Shown here in pieces: positions 7,380-16,517 of a DNA stretch of 20,615 bases. The notes beneath the pieces were generated by a model, which did no database searches, was not told the DNA's origin, and saw only the letters and a program-made list of their open reading frames with translations. Made by a program: the position numbers and the translations under genes. The DNA is from an uncultured Bacilli bacterium (GTDB lineage Bacteria > Bacillota_I > Bacilli_A > RF39 > UBA660). Numbering within the stretch: the stretch's first letter is position 1; every line of letters starts with the position of its first letter. The stretch is from the NCBI GenBank assembly GCA_947624535.1, contig CANQKU010000006.1, positions 1-20,615 on the forward strand. The letters run 5' to 3'.

Positions 7380-9236
7380 ATGGATCAAGATTTAAAGCTA
7401 ATTAAGAAAAAGTATGGAGAGAATATGGCAAAGTTATGTCGAAGTCTTTTTCCAACCCTATTAGAAACAAAAGGGTTATTACCAAAGTTACTTATCGATA
7501 ACTTTGAACCTAATCGTGGTTTATATCAAGATTTAGTAGATCAAGAAATAGAAATTGAATTTAAAAATTATATCTATGGTTTAGTAAACATAGAGAATAA
7601 GGATGAAATAAAAACAAATAAAACACCAAAAGAATTATTAAGGGAAGCAGGATATGACTTATATGAATGTGAAACTGAAGAAGAAATACAACAGTTTAAA
7701 AAGTATTATGCTTTAGGAGAAGAGTTATGTACATTTAGAGGTGGAAGATTAAATAGGTGTAGAGTCTTCTTCGCCATAAAAAAAGATGCGGATAAAATAA
7801 AACGAGCTGAATATCCAAATCCCAAAAGACAAGACGAATATGGCACAAGTGTAATAAGTATTCAGTTTACTAATGATCCAACACACACTCTATCCATAAA
7901 AAATAGATATAATCATAAAGTAAATAATCCAGACTCAACATTTTCAAATAACTTAGATAATATCATAGAGGGATTAACCGAAAGCTTTGAAGATGAATAT
8001 GGTCTAATTCAAAAACATAAAAATGACAATTTTGAATTAGGTGGTTATGTAAAAGCAAGTGATGGAAAGTTTTATAAATATAATCGTGAAATAAATAATA
8101 TTTATTACTGTCCAAATAATATAATAATAGATAACTTTGAAGTAAAACGTTATGAAAAAGAAAAATATATAGTAATGGATTACTTTATACTAGATTTAGT
8201 AAATAAAAAAATAAAATTATATGATGAAAAAATAACAGATGCATTCTTAGATACTATTGGTAATATTGAAAAAATAGAAATAGAAAAGAAAAAATTAGAA
8301 AAACAATTAATAATAAAAGTAAAAAATAGAGAAGATATAAAGATAATTTTAAATGAAGATAATGAAATAATTAGGTTAACAAATCCTAATGTAGAAAGAG
8401 TAGGAAATCAATTTTTATATTTAAATACTGCCCTACAAGAGTTAAATTTACCTAACTTACAAAAAATAGGAGATTATTTCTTACGTTGGAATAGGGCTTT
8501 AAAAGAGCTAGATTTACCAAGTGTACAAAAAATAGGGAATGGGTTCTTAAGAAATGATGGATATCTACAAGAAGTTAATCTACCAAACTTACAAAAGGTA
8601 GGCAATGAGTTTTTACATCTTAATGTGTATTTAAAAAAGCTAACTTTACAAAATTTAAAAGAAGTAGGCGATGGTTTTCTAGCTGGTAATAGATTATTAC
8701 AAGAGATAACTATACCAAATTTAGAAAAGACAGGGGATGATTTTCTAAGTTCAAATGAGACTTTACTAGAGCTAAGTTTACCAAACTTGCAGCAAGTTGG
8801 ATATAGTTTCTTACGTTGGAATAGGGATTTAAAAAAGTTAAATTTACCAAAATTAAAAGAAGTAGGCGATAGTTTCTTATATAGTAATTATTCTCTACAA
8901 TCACTATACTTACCAAGTTTACAAAAAGTAAAAAAATCATTTCTATTTTTAAATTGTTATCTACAAGAGCTAAATTTACCGAACTTGAAAAAAGTAGGCG
9001 ATAATTTCTTATATTTTAATGATTCTTTACAAGAGCTAAATTTACCGAACTTGCAAAAAATAAGTGATAATTTCTTATATTGTAATACTTCTCTAAAAAA
9101 GGTAAACCTACCAAACTTAAGTACAGCAGGAAAAGTATATTTAGCTACTTATACTTATCCAATATTTAATGAAACTAATTTTAAAGATAATAATACAAAA
9201 ATATCACTAAATAAAGTCTTAAGGAAGATAAAATAA
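7380..9236 (+). CDS. LRR array protein, copy 3
   Basis: This copy has 618 residues. The N-terminal module is complete but carries small changes at usually constant sites (CRSLFPTLLE for CREFFPTLLE). From residue 338 it has eleven 22-residue LRRs and a degenerate cap (STAGKVYLATYTYPIFNE). It acts as a hub of mosaicism: 8221-8483 is nearly identical to copy 6, 8508-8822 is co-linear with copy 2, and 8831-9236 is nearly identical to the end of copy 4. The ribosome binding site is the weaker AGGAAGTG form 5 nt before the ATG, and the 47-bp spacer upstream is very AT-rich. Cytoplasmic location is inferred from the lack of signal or membrane segments. Confidence 0.93.
   Translation: MDQDLKLIKKKYGENMAKLCRSLFPTLLETKGLLPKLLIDNFEPNRGLYQDLVDQEIEIEFKNYIYGLVNIENKDEIKTNKTPKELLREAGYDLYECETEEEIQQFKKYYALGEELCTFRGGRLNRCRVFFAIKKDADKIKRAEYPNPKRQDEYGTSVISIQFTNDPTHTLSIKNRYNHKVNNPDSTFSNNLDNIIEGLTESFEDEYGLIQKHKNDNFELGGYVKASDGKFYKYNREINNIYYCPNNIIIDNFEVKRYEKEKYIVMDYFILDLVNKKIKLYDEKITDAFLDTIGNIEKIEIEKKKLEKQLIIKVKNREDIKIILNEDNEIIRLTNPNVERVGNQFLYLNTALQELNLPNLQKIGDYFLRWNRALKELDLPSVQKIGNGFLRNDGYLQEVNLPNLQKVGNEFLHLNVYLKKLTLQNLKEVGDGFLAGNRLLQEITIPNLEKTGDDFLSSNETLLELSLPNLQQVGYSFLRWNRDLKKLNLPKLKEVGDSFLYSNYSLQSLYLPSLQKVKKSFLFLNCYLQELNLPNLKKVGDNFLYFNDSLQELNLPNLQKISDNFLYCNTSLKKVNLPNLSTAGKVYLATYTYPIFNETNFKDNNTKISLNKVLRKIK
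8221..8483 (+). repeat. Near-identical tract shared with copy 6 (13490-13752)
   Basis: By eye there are about five differences in 263 bp against 13490-13752. The tract covers the end of the N-terminal module (DAFLDTIGNIEKIEIEKKK) and the first LRR units, and both sides diverge sharply (TTACGTTGG against TTATATGAT on the right). The two copies are 5.3 kb apart and not neighbours, which suggests gene conversion. Confidence 0.85.
8831..9236 (+). repeat. Near-identical 3' segment shared with copy 4 (10401-10806)
   Basis: I count about seven differences in 406 bp against 10401-10806, and the similarity continues through the 43-bp spacer with three more. It covers the last four and a half LRRs, the cap and the stop codon. 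This is the youngest duplication visible in the window. Confidence 0.9.
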
Positions 9237-9279
9237 TTATGTAAAAAAATAAAGATATTCATGACAAGGAAGTGTTAAA

Positions 9280-10806
9280 ATGGACCAAGATTTAAAAATA
9301 ATTAAGAAAAAGTATGGAGAAAATATGGCCAAACTATGCCGTGAGTTTTTTCCAACTTTATTAGAAGAAGATGGGTTACTACCAACATTAATGTTAAAAA
9401 CTTTTGAACCCAATCACAGCTTATATCAAGATTTAATTAATCATGAAAAAGAAAATGAATTTAAAAACTATATTTATAGTTTAGTAGACGTAGAGAATAA
9501 TAATGAAATAAAAACAAATAAAACTCCAAAAGAATTATTAAGTGAAGTAGGATACGACTTATATGAATGTAAGAGTGAAGAAGAAATACAAAGTTTTAAA
9601 AAGTATTATGCTAGTGGAGAAAAGTTATGTACATTTAATGGTGGAAGATTAAATAGATGCAGAGTCTTCTTCGCCAAAAAAAAAGACGTAGATAAAATAA
9701 AACGAGCTGATTATCCAAATCCTCAAAGACAAGATAGGTATGGAACAAGTGTAATAAGTATTCAGTTTACTAATGATCCAACACACACTCTATCAATAAA
9801 AAATAGATATAATCATACAGTAAATAATCCAGACTCAACATTTTCTAATAACTTAGATAATATCATAGAGGGATTAACCGAAAGCTTTGAAAGAGAATAT
9901 GGTCTAATTCAAAAACATAAAAATGACAATTTTGAATTGGATAGCTATGTAAAAGCAAGTGATGGAAAGTTTTATAAATATAATTACGAATTAGACAATA
10001 TCTATTACTGCCCAAATAATATAATAATAGATAATTACGAAGTAAAAAGATACGAAAAAGAAAAGTATATAGTTATGGATAATTTTATATTAGATTTATT
10101 AAATAAAAAAATAAGTTTATATGATGAAAGATTAAATGATGCATTTTTAGATACTATTGGTGATATTGAAAAGTTAGAGATAGAAAGAGTAGAAAAAAAT
10201 AAAAAATTAACAATAAAAATAAAGAATAAAAAAGATATAAAACTAGTCTTAAATGAAAATAATGAAATAGTTAAGTTAACAAATATTAATGTAAAAAAAG
10301 TAGGGAACCAATTTTTATATTTTAATATTGCACTACAAGAATTAAATTTACCTAACTTACAAAAAATAGGTGATGATTTCTTGTATTGGAACTTGGCTTT
10401 AAAAAAGTTAAATTTACCAAAATTAAAAGAAGTAGGCGATAGTTTCTTATATAATAATTATTCTCTACAATCACTATACTTACCAAGTTTACAAAAAATA
10501 AAAAAATCATTTCTATTTTCAAATTGTTATCTACAAGAGCTAAATTTACCGAACTTGAAAAAAGTAAGCGATAATTTCTTATATTTTAATAATTCTCTAC
10601 AAGAGCTAAATTTACCGAACTTGCAAAAAATAAGTGATTATTTCTTATATTGTAATACTTCTCTAAAAAAGGTAAACCTACCAAACTTAAGTACAGCAGG
10701 AAAAGTATATTTAGCTACTTATACTTATCCAATATTTAATGAAACTAATTTTAAAGATAATAATACAAAAATATCACTAAATAAAGTCTTAAGGAAGATA
10801 AAATAA
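9280..10806 (+). CDS. LRR array protein, copy 4 (shortest, five repeats fewer than copy 3)
   Basis: At 508 residues this is the shortest complete copy, with six LRRs from residue 338 plus the same cap as copy 3. It is exactly 110 residues (five 22-residue units) shorter than copy 3: its units 1-2 match units 1-2 of copy 3, and its unit 3 matches unit 8. The N-terminal module is intact; VFFAKKKD replaces VFFAVKKD, which makes an uninterrupted run of nine A (9676-9684). The upstream leader has AGGAAGTG with the mini-ORF ATG-ACA-AGG-AAG-TGT-TAA. Nothing suggests that the short form is broken, since the cap and stop are conserved. Confidence 0.93.
   Translation: MDQDLKIIKKKYGENMAKLCREFFPTLLEEDGLLPTLMLKTFEPNHSLYQDLINHEKENEFKNYIYSLVDVENNNEIKTNKTPKELLSEVGYDLYECKSEEEIQSFKKYYASGEKLCTFNGGRLNRCRVFFAKKKDVDKIKRADYPNPQRQDRYGTSVISIQFTNDPTHTLSIKNRYNHTVNNPDSTFSNNLDNIIEGLTESFEREYGLIQKHKNDNFELDSYVKASDGKFYKYNYELDNIYYCPNNIIIDNYEVKRYEKEKYIVMDNFILDLLNKKISLYDERLNDAFLDTIGDIEKLEIERVEKNKKLTIKIKNKKDIKLVLNENNEIVKLTNINVKKVGNQFLYFNIALQELNLPNLQKIGDDFLYWNLALKKLNLPKLKEVGDSFLYNNYSLQSLYLPSLQKIKKSFLFSNCYLQELNLPNLKKVSDNFLYFNNSLQELNLPNLQKISDYFLYCNTSLKKVNLPNLSTAGKVYLATYTYPIFNETNFKDNNTKISLNKVLRKIK
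10401..10806 (+). repeat. Partner of the copy 3 near-identical 3' segment
   Basis: This matches 8831-9236 at an offset of 1570 bp. Measured from each gene start, the segment lies 330 bp (five 66-bp units) nearer the start than in copy 3, the direct trace of an in-register unequal crossover. Confidence 0.9.
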
Positions 10807-10849
10807 TTATGTAAAAAAATAAAGATATTCATGATGAGGAGGTGTTAAA

Positions 10850-12622
10850 ATGGATCAAGATTTAAAGCTAATTAAGAAAAAGTATGGAGAGAATATGGCT
10901 AAACTATGTCGTGAGTTTTTTCCAACTATATTAGAAGAAGATGGGTTACTATCAAAGTTACTTATAAATCACTTTGAACCTAATCACAGTTTATACCAAG
11001 ATTTAATAAAACAGGGGAACGAAATAGGTTTTAAAAATTATATCTATAGTTTAGTAAACGTAGAAAATAAAATAGAAGTAAATTCCCAAAAATCTCCAAA
11101 AGAATTATTGAGCGAAGCTGGGTATAATTTATATGAATGTAAAACTGAAGATGAAATTCAACAGTTTAAAAAGTATTATGCTAGAGGAGAACAGTTATGT
11201 ACATTTAATGGTGGAAGATTAAATCGTTGTAGAGTTTTCTTCGCCATAAAAAAAGATGTTGACGAAATAAAACGAATTGATTATCCAAATCCTCAAAGAC
11301 AAGATAAGTATGGAACAAGTGTAATCAGCATTCAATTTACCAAAGATCCATCCCACACCCTATCAATAAAAAATAGATACAATCATACAGTAAATAATCC
11401 CGACTCAACATTTTCAAATAACCTAGATAATATTATAGAGGGCTTAACCGAAAGTTTTGAAAGAGAATATGGTCTAATTCAACAACATAAAAACAACGGT
11501 TTTGAAATAAAAGGTTATGTAATATCAAATGATGGAAAATTTTACAAGTATAATAAAGAAATACATAACGTTTATTACTGCCCAAACAATATAATAATAG
11601 ATAACTATGAAGTAAAACGTTATGAAAAAGAAAAATATATAATAATGGATTACTTTATAATAGATTTAGTAAATAGGAAAATAAGTTTATATGATAAAGA
11701 AATAAGTGATACATTCTTAGACACTATTGGTGATATTGAAAAACTAGTGATAGAAAGAAAAGGAAAAGAAAAAATAATAACAATAAAAACAAAGAATGGT
11801 GAAGATACAAAGCTAGTATTAAATGAAAATAATGAGATGATAAAGTTATTTAATCTAAATGTAGAAAAAATAGGTGATAAATTCTTATATAATAATGGCT
11901 CTATACAAGAGTTAAATCTACCAAATTTGAAAGAAGTGGGTTATAGTTTCTTACGTTGGAATAGGGCTTTGACAAAGCTAAATTTACCAAACTTAGAAGA
12001 AGTAGGAAATGATTTCTTATATTGTAATAGATCTATTAATGAGCTAAATTTACCAAGTATACAAAAAATAGGTGATGATTTCTTGCATTGGAACAGGTCT
12101 TTAAAAAGATTAAATTTACCAAACCTAAAAGAAGTAGGTGATGACTTTTTATATGAAAATTTACCTCTTTTGGAGGTAAATCTTCCTAACTTACAAAAAG
12201 TAGGTCATGAATTCTTAGATTGTAATATCTCTTTAAAAAAGCTAAATCTTCCAAGCCTAAAGGAAGTAGGTGTTGGATTTTTACATGATAATATCATTCT
12301 ACAAGAGCTAAGTTTACCGAACTTACAAAAAGTAAGAAGTTATTTCTTATATAATAATCAAACTCTACAAAGCTTAAATTTACCAAACTTACAAATTGCT
12401 AGTAGCTATTTCTTAGACCGTAATCAATCACTACAATACCTAGATTTACCAAATCTAAAGAAAATAGGTAGCTACTTCTTAAGCCATAATGTTTCTCTAA
12501 AAAGAGTAAATCTTCCAAACGTAAGCATAGTAGGAAAAGAATTTTTATATTCTCATCCAGTAATTAATGTAGGAAATTTTAAAGATATTAATATGGGGAA
12601 AGTAAAACAAAAAAGTATTTGA
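10850..12622 (+). CDS. LRR array protein, copy 5
   Basis: This copy has 590 residues, with ten LRRs from residue 338 and a cap ending in NFKDINMGKVKQKSI, shared with copies 7 and 8. In the N-terminal module the usual NKTPKELL is SQKSPKELL, as in copies 6 and 9, and 11061-11160 differs from copy 6 at only about two positions. The fifth LRR is unusual (FLYENLPLLE) and its DNA holds a perfect 9-bp inverted repeat with a 5-nt loop (12159-12181). Repeats 8 and 9 have lost the VG turn (VRSYFL, ASSYFL). The ribosome binding site is the strong AGGAGGTG form, with the mini-ORF ATG-ATG-AGG-AGG-TGT-TAA. The stop is TGA. Confidence 0.93.
   Translation: MDQDLKLIKKKYGENMAKLCREFFPTILEEDGLLSKLLINHFEPNHSLYQDLIKQGNEIGFKNYIYSLVNVENKIEVNSQKSPKELLSEAGYNLYECKTEDEIQQFKKYYARGEQLCTFNGGRLNRCRVFFAIKKDVDEIKRIDYPNPQRQDKYGTSVISIQFTKDPSHTLSIKNRYNHTVNNPDSTFSNNLDNIIEGLTESFEREYGLIQQHKNNGFEIKGYVISNDGKFYKYNKEIHNVYYCPNNIIIDNYEVKRYEKEKYIIMDYFIIDLVNRKISLYDKEISDTFLDTIGDIEKLVIERKGKEKIITIKTKNGEDTKLVLNENNEMIKLFNLNVEKIGDKFLYNNGSIQELNLPNLKEVGYSFLRWNRALTKLNLPNLEEVGNDFLYCNRSINELNLPSIQKIGDDFLHWNRSLKRLNLPNLKEVGDDFLYENLPLLEVNLPNLQKVGHEFLDCNISLKKLNLPSLKEVGVGFLHDNIILQELSLPNLQKVRSYFLYNNQTLQSLNLPNLQIASSYFLDRNQSLQYLDLPNLKKIGSYFLSHNVSLKRVNLPNVSIVGKEFLYSHPVINVGNFKDINMGKVKQKSI
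12159..12181. repeat. Perfect inverted repeat inside an LRR of copy 5
   Basis: The arms ATTTACCTC and GAGGTAAAT are perfect 9-bp complements around the 5-nt loop TTTTG. It lies inside the coding sequence for an atypical repeat. No T-tract follows, so it is not a terminator. Confidence 0.8.
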
Positions 12623-12627
12623 AAATA
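12575..12627 (+). repeat. 3'-end module shared by copies 5, 7 and 8
   Basis: This 53-bp segment encodes NFKDINMGKVKQKSI, the TGA stop and five following bases. It recurs at 16443-16495 and 18177-18229 with at most one or two differences by eye. The LRRs just upstream differ between these copies, so the end was exchanged independently of them. Confidence 0.85.
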
Positions 12628-12648
12628 GTATGACGAGGAGGTGTTAAA

Positions 12649-14472
12649 ATGGATCAAGATTTAAAGTTAATTAAGAAAAAGTATGGAGAAAATATGGCTA
12701 AACTATGTCGTGAGTTTTTTCCAACTTTATTAGAAACAAATGGGTTACTACCAGAGTTACTTATTACTCACTTTGAACCTAGTCATAGTCTATATAAAGA
12801 TTTAGTAATTCAAAAACAAGAAAATAATTTTAAAAACTATATCTATAGTTTAGTAGACATAGAAAATAAAATAGAAATAAATTCCCAAAAATCTCCAAAA
12901 GAATTATTGAGCGAAGCTGGGTATAATTTATATGAATGTAAAACTGAAGAAGAAATTCAAAAATTTAAAAAGTATTATGCCAAGGGAGAACAGTTATGTA
13001 CATTTAATGGTGGAAGATTAGATAGATGTAGAGTCTTTTTCGCAGTAAAAAAAGACGTGAATAAAATAAAAAGAAGAAATTATAGAAATCCTCAAAGACA
13101 AGATGAATATGGAACAAGTGTAATAAGTATTCAGTTTACTAATGATCCAACACACACTTTATCAATAAAAAATAGATATAATCATAAAGTTAATAATCCA
13201 GACTCAACATTTTCAAATAACTTAGATAATATCATAAAAGGATTAACTAAAAGCTTTGAAAACGAATATGGTCTAGTTCAACAATATAAAAATAATTATT
13301 TCGAAATACAAGGTTATGTAGTAGCTAATGATGGAAAACATTATAAATATAATCAAGAAGTAAATAATATTTATTACTGTCCAAATAATATCATAATAGA
13401 TAACTATGAAGTAAAACGATATGAAAAAGAAAAATATATATTAATGGATTACTTTATAGTAGATTTAGTAAACAAGGAAATAAAATTCTATGATGAAAAA
13501 ATAACAGATGCATTTTTAGATACTATTGGTAATATTGAAAAAATAGAAATAGAAAAGAAAAAATTAGAAAAACAATTAATAATAAAAGTAAAAAATAGAG
13601 AAGATATAAAGATAATTTTAAATGAAAATAATGAAATAATTAGGTTAACAAATCCTAATGTAGAAAGAGTAGGAAATCAATTTTTATATTTAAATACTGC
13701 CTTACAAGATATAAATTTACCTAACTTACAAAAAATAGGAGATTATTTCTTATATGATAATGAACTTTTACAAGAATTAAATCTTCCTAAATTAAAAGAA
13801 GCAGGAACATGTTTCTTAAGATTTAATTCATCTTTAAAAGAACTTTCCTTACCAAATTTAGAAAAAATAAAAAATTATTTCTTATATCGTAATGAGTGTT
13901 TACAAAAACTAAATCTACCAAATTTAGAAGAAGTTGGTGATTATTTCTTAACTTCAAATAAAGCTTTACAAGTATTAACTTTACCAAATCTTCAAAAAGT
14001 AGGTAACTCTTTCTTATATTATAATGAAATTTTAGAAAAAATAAATCTACCAAAACTACAAGAAGTGGGGCATGATGCTTTTCATTATAATAAATCTTTA
14101 AAAGAACTATTCTTACCAAACATACAAAAAATTGGGTTTAACTTCTTAAATTTTAATACTACATTAGAAAAATTAAATATGCCAAACGTACAAGAAATAG
14201 GAGGTAGTTTCTTAATAGAAAATAGAACGTTAAAAGAGATAAACTTACCAAAAGTAAAAGAAGTAGGAGATAATTTTTTATATATAAATGATGCTCTACA
14301 GGAGCTAGATTTACCTAACTTACAAATAGCCGGAAATTATTTCTTAAGTCTCAATCGTTCATTGGAAGTAATAAATTTACCAAAAATAGAAGAAAAAGGC
14401 TCATGTTTTTTATTAAATCAAACGTTAAAAGAAAAGGATAAGTTAAAAGATATTAAAGTTAAATCTAAATAA
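12649..14472 (+). CDS. LRR array protein, copy 6
   Basis: This copy has 607 residues, with eleven LRRs from residue 338 and a twelfth degenerate unit (EEKGSCFLLNQTLKE) as cap. Its tail (DKLKDIKVKSK) is unlike the other families of ends. The seventh unit has HDAFHYN in place of FLY, resembling the aromatic AF site of classical BspA-type LRRs, and one unit reads LNMPNV. The N-terminal module shares its 11061-type tract with copy 5 and its last third with copy 3 (13490-13752), so this gene is a clear three-way mosaic. It uses GLTKSFE like copy 9, where most copies have GLTESFE. The start is set by AGGAGGTG, with an overlapping mini-ORF at 12630-12647. Confidence 0.93.
   Translation: MDQDLKLIKKKYGENMAKLCREFFPTLLETNGLLPELLITHFEPSHSLYKDLVIQKQENNFKNYIYSLVDIENKIEINSQKSPKELLSEAGYNLYECKTEEEIQKFKKYYAKGEQLCTFNGGRLDRCRVFFAVKKDVNKIKRRNYRNPQRQDEYGTSVISIQFTNDPTHTLSIKNRYNHKVNNPDSTFSNNLDNIIKGLTKSFENEYGLVQQYKNNYFEIQGYVVANDGKHYKYNQEVNNIYYCPNNIIIDNYEVKRYEKEKYILMDYFIVDLVNKEIKFYDEKITDAFLDTIGNIEKIEIEKKKLEKQLIIKVKNREDIKIILNENNEIIRLTNPNVERVGNQFLYLNTALQDINLPNLQKIGDYFLYDNELLQELNLPKLKEAGTCFLRFNSSLKELSLPNLEKIKNYFLYRNECLQKLNLPNLEEVGDYFLTSNKALQVLTLPNLQKVGNSFLYYNEILEKINLPKLQEVGHDAFHYNKSLKELFLPNIQKIGFNFLNFNTTLEKLNMPNVQEIGGSFLIENRTLKEINLPKVKEVGDNFLYINDALQELDLPNLQIAGNYFLSLNRSLEVINLPKIEEKGSCFLLNQTLKEKDKLKDIKVKSK
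13490..13752 (+). repeat. Partner of the copy 3 near-identical tract
   Basis: This matches 8221-8483 with about five differences and the same position relative to the gene start to within one codon, so the module joins were exchanged in register. Confidence 0.85.
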
Positions 14473-14495
14473 AATATATTCGAGGAAGTGTTAAA

Positions 14496-16490
14496 ATGGA
14501 TCAAGATTTAAAGATAATTAAGAAAAAGTATGGAGAAAATATGGCTAAACTATGTCGTGAATTTTTTCCAACTTTATTAGAAACAAAAGGGTTAGTACCA
14601 ATATTAATGCTAAAAAGTTTCGAACCTAGTCACAACCTATATCAAGATTTAATAGATCAAAATATAGAAGCCGATTTTAAAGATTATATATATAGTTTAG
14701 TAGACGTAGAAAATGATAATAAAATAAATATATATAAAACTCCAAAAGAATTATTAAGTGAAGCAGGATATGACTTATATGAATGTAAAACTGAAGAAGA
14801 AATACAACAGTTTAGAAAATATTATGCTTGTGGAGAGGAATTATGTACATTTAATGGAGGAAGATTAAATAGATGTAGAGTCTTCTTCGCCGTAAGAAAA
14901 GATGTAGATGAAATTAAAAGGGATGATTATCAAGCTCCAAAAAGACAAGATAAGTATGGTACAAGTGTAATAAGCATCCAGTTTATGAAAGACTCATCCC
15001 ATACTTTATCAATAAAAAATAGATATAATCATGTTGTTAATAATCCAGACTCAACATTTTCAAATAACCTAGATAATATAATAAGTGGCTTAACCGAAAG
15101 TTTTGAAAGAGAATATGGTCTAGTTCAGCAACATAAAAACAACGGTTTTGAAATAGCTGGTTATGTAAGAGCAAATGATGGAAAGTATTATAAATATAAT
15201 CGAGAAATAAACAACATTTATTATTGTCCTAACAATATCATAATAGATAACTATGAAGTAAAACGTTATGACAAAGAAAAATATATTGTTATGGATTATT
15301 TTATATTAGATTTAGTAAATAAAGAAATAAACACATATAACGCAAATAAAAGATCAACAAGAGATGCTTTAGACTCATTCTTAGATACTATTGATGATAT
15401 AGAAAAAATAGAGATAGAAAAGAATAAATTAGAAAAACTTATAACAATAAAAGTAAAGAATGGTGAAGATATAAAGATAGTTTTAAATAAAAATAATGAA
15501 ATGATAGAACTATCAAATCCTAATGTAGAGAAAATAGGTAATGACTTTTTATTTATAAATACTGCCCTACAAATTTTGAGTTTACCAAATTTAGAAGAAG
15601 TTGGAGATTATTTCTTATATTGGAATAAGTCTTTAAAAAGGGTAGATTTACCAAACTTAAAAGTAGTAGGAAATGCTTTTTTATCTGTGAATAACTCACT
15701 GCAAGTTTTAAATTTACCAAGCTTACAAAAAGTAAAGACCGGTTTCTTATGTGAAAATACTTCTTTACAAAAACTAAATCTACCAAACTTACAAGAAGTT
15801 GGATATGAATTTTTATGCTGCAACGAGATATTACAAGATTTGGATTTACCAAATCTAAAAGAAGTGGGAAGTTATTTTTTAAATAATTGTAAATGTATAA
15901 AAGAAGTAAACTTACCAAATTTACAAAAGGTAGGAAGTTATTTCTTAGCTATGAATACTTCACTAGAAAAGTTAATACTACCTAAGTTACAAGAAGTAGA
16001 TGATGACTTTTTATTCGCTAATAAAATTATAAAAGAAGTGGATCTTTCAAACTTACAAAAAGTGGGAGCTAGGTTCTTATATTATAATAATGCACTAGAA
16101 GAGTTAAATTTACCAAACTTAAAAGAAGTAGGATATAAATTTTTGTATAATAATGAAACTATAAAAAGTTTAACTCTTCCAAACCTTAAAAAAACAGGCC
16201 CTGAATTCTTATATATAAATGACTCTTTAAAAGAATTATCATTACCTGAATTACAAGAAGTTGAGAATTTCTTTTTATATCTTAATACTACTATAGAAGA
16301 GTTAAATCTTCCAAAATTAAAAAAAGTAGGAAGTAATTTCTTATATTATAATATAGCTTTAAAGAAGATAAACTGTCCTAATTTAGAAGTAGATAAAGTA
16401 GAAAATAAATTTTTAGGGCATCATCCATTATTTAATGAAGATAATTTTAAAGATATTAATATGGGTAAAGTAAAACAAAAAAGTATTTGA
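14496..16490 (+). CDS. LRR array protein, copy 7 (longest)
   Basis: At 664 residues this is the longest copy, with thirteen LRRs and a Cys-bearing cap (INCPNLEVDKVENKFL) followed by the shared NFKDINMGKVKQKSI tail. The LRRs begin at residue 344, against 337-339 in the others, because the linker holds a short insertion (NANKRSTRDALDSFLDT in place of the usual short turn before FLDT). The unit FLNNCKCIKE carries two cysteines. The spacer upstream is the shortest (23 bp) and lacks the mini-ORF start codon, keeping only CGAGGAAGTG, 5 nt from the ATG. The N-terminal module also has the unique NIYKTPKELL variant. Cytoplasmic; function unknown. Confidence 0.93.
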   Translation: MDQDLKIIKKKYGENMAKLCREFFPTLLETKGLVPILMLKSFEPSHNLYQDLIDQNIEADFKDYIYSLVDVENDNKINIYKTPKELLSEAGYDLYECKTEEEIQQFRKYYACGEELCTFNGGRLNRCRVFFAVRKDVDEIKRDDYQAPKRQDKYGTSVISIQFMKDSSHTLSIKNRYNHVVNNPDSTFSNNLDNIISGLTESFEREYGLVQQHKNNGFEIAGYVRANDGKYYKYNREINNIYYCPNNIIIDNYEVKRYDKEKYIVMDYFILDLVNKEINTYNANKRSTRDALDSFLDTIDDIEKIEIEKNKLEKLITIKVKNGEDIKIVLNKNNEMIELSNPNVEKIGNDFLFINTALQILSLPNLEEVGDYFLYWNKSLKRVDLPNLKVVGNAFLSVNNSLQVLNLPSLQKVKTGFLCENTSLQKLNLPNLQEVGYEFLCCNEILQDLDLPNLKEVGSYFLNNCKCIKEVNLPNLQKVGSYFLAMNTSLEKLILPKLQEVDDDFLFANKIIKEVDLSNLQKVGARFLYYNNALEELNLPNLKEVGYKFLYNNETIKSLTLPNLKKTGPEFLYINDSLKELSLPELQEVENFFLYLNTTIEELNLPKLKKVGSNFLYYNIALKKINCPNLEVDKVENKFLGHHPLFNEDNFKDINMGKVKQKSI

Positions 16491-16495
16491 AAATA
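16443..16495 (+). repeat. 3'-end module, second occurrence
   Basis: Same 53-bp segment as 12575-12627, ending copy 7. Confidence 0.85.
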
Positions 16496-16517
16496 ACATG
16501 ATAGAGGAAGTGTTAAA

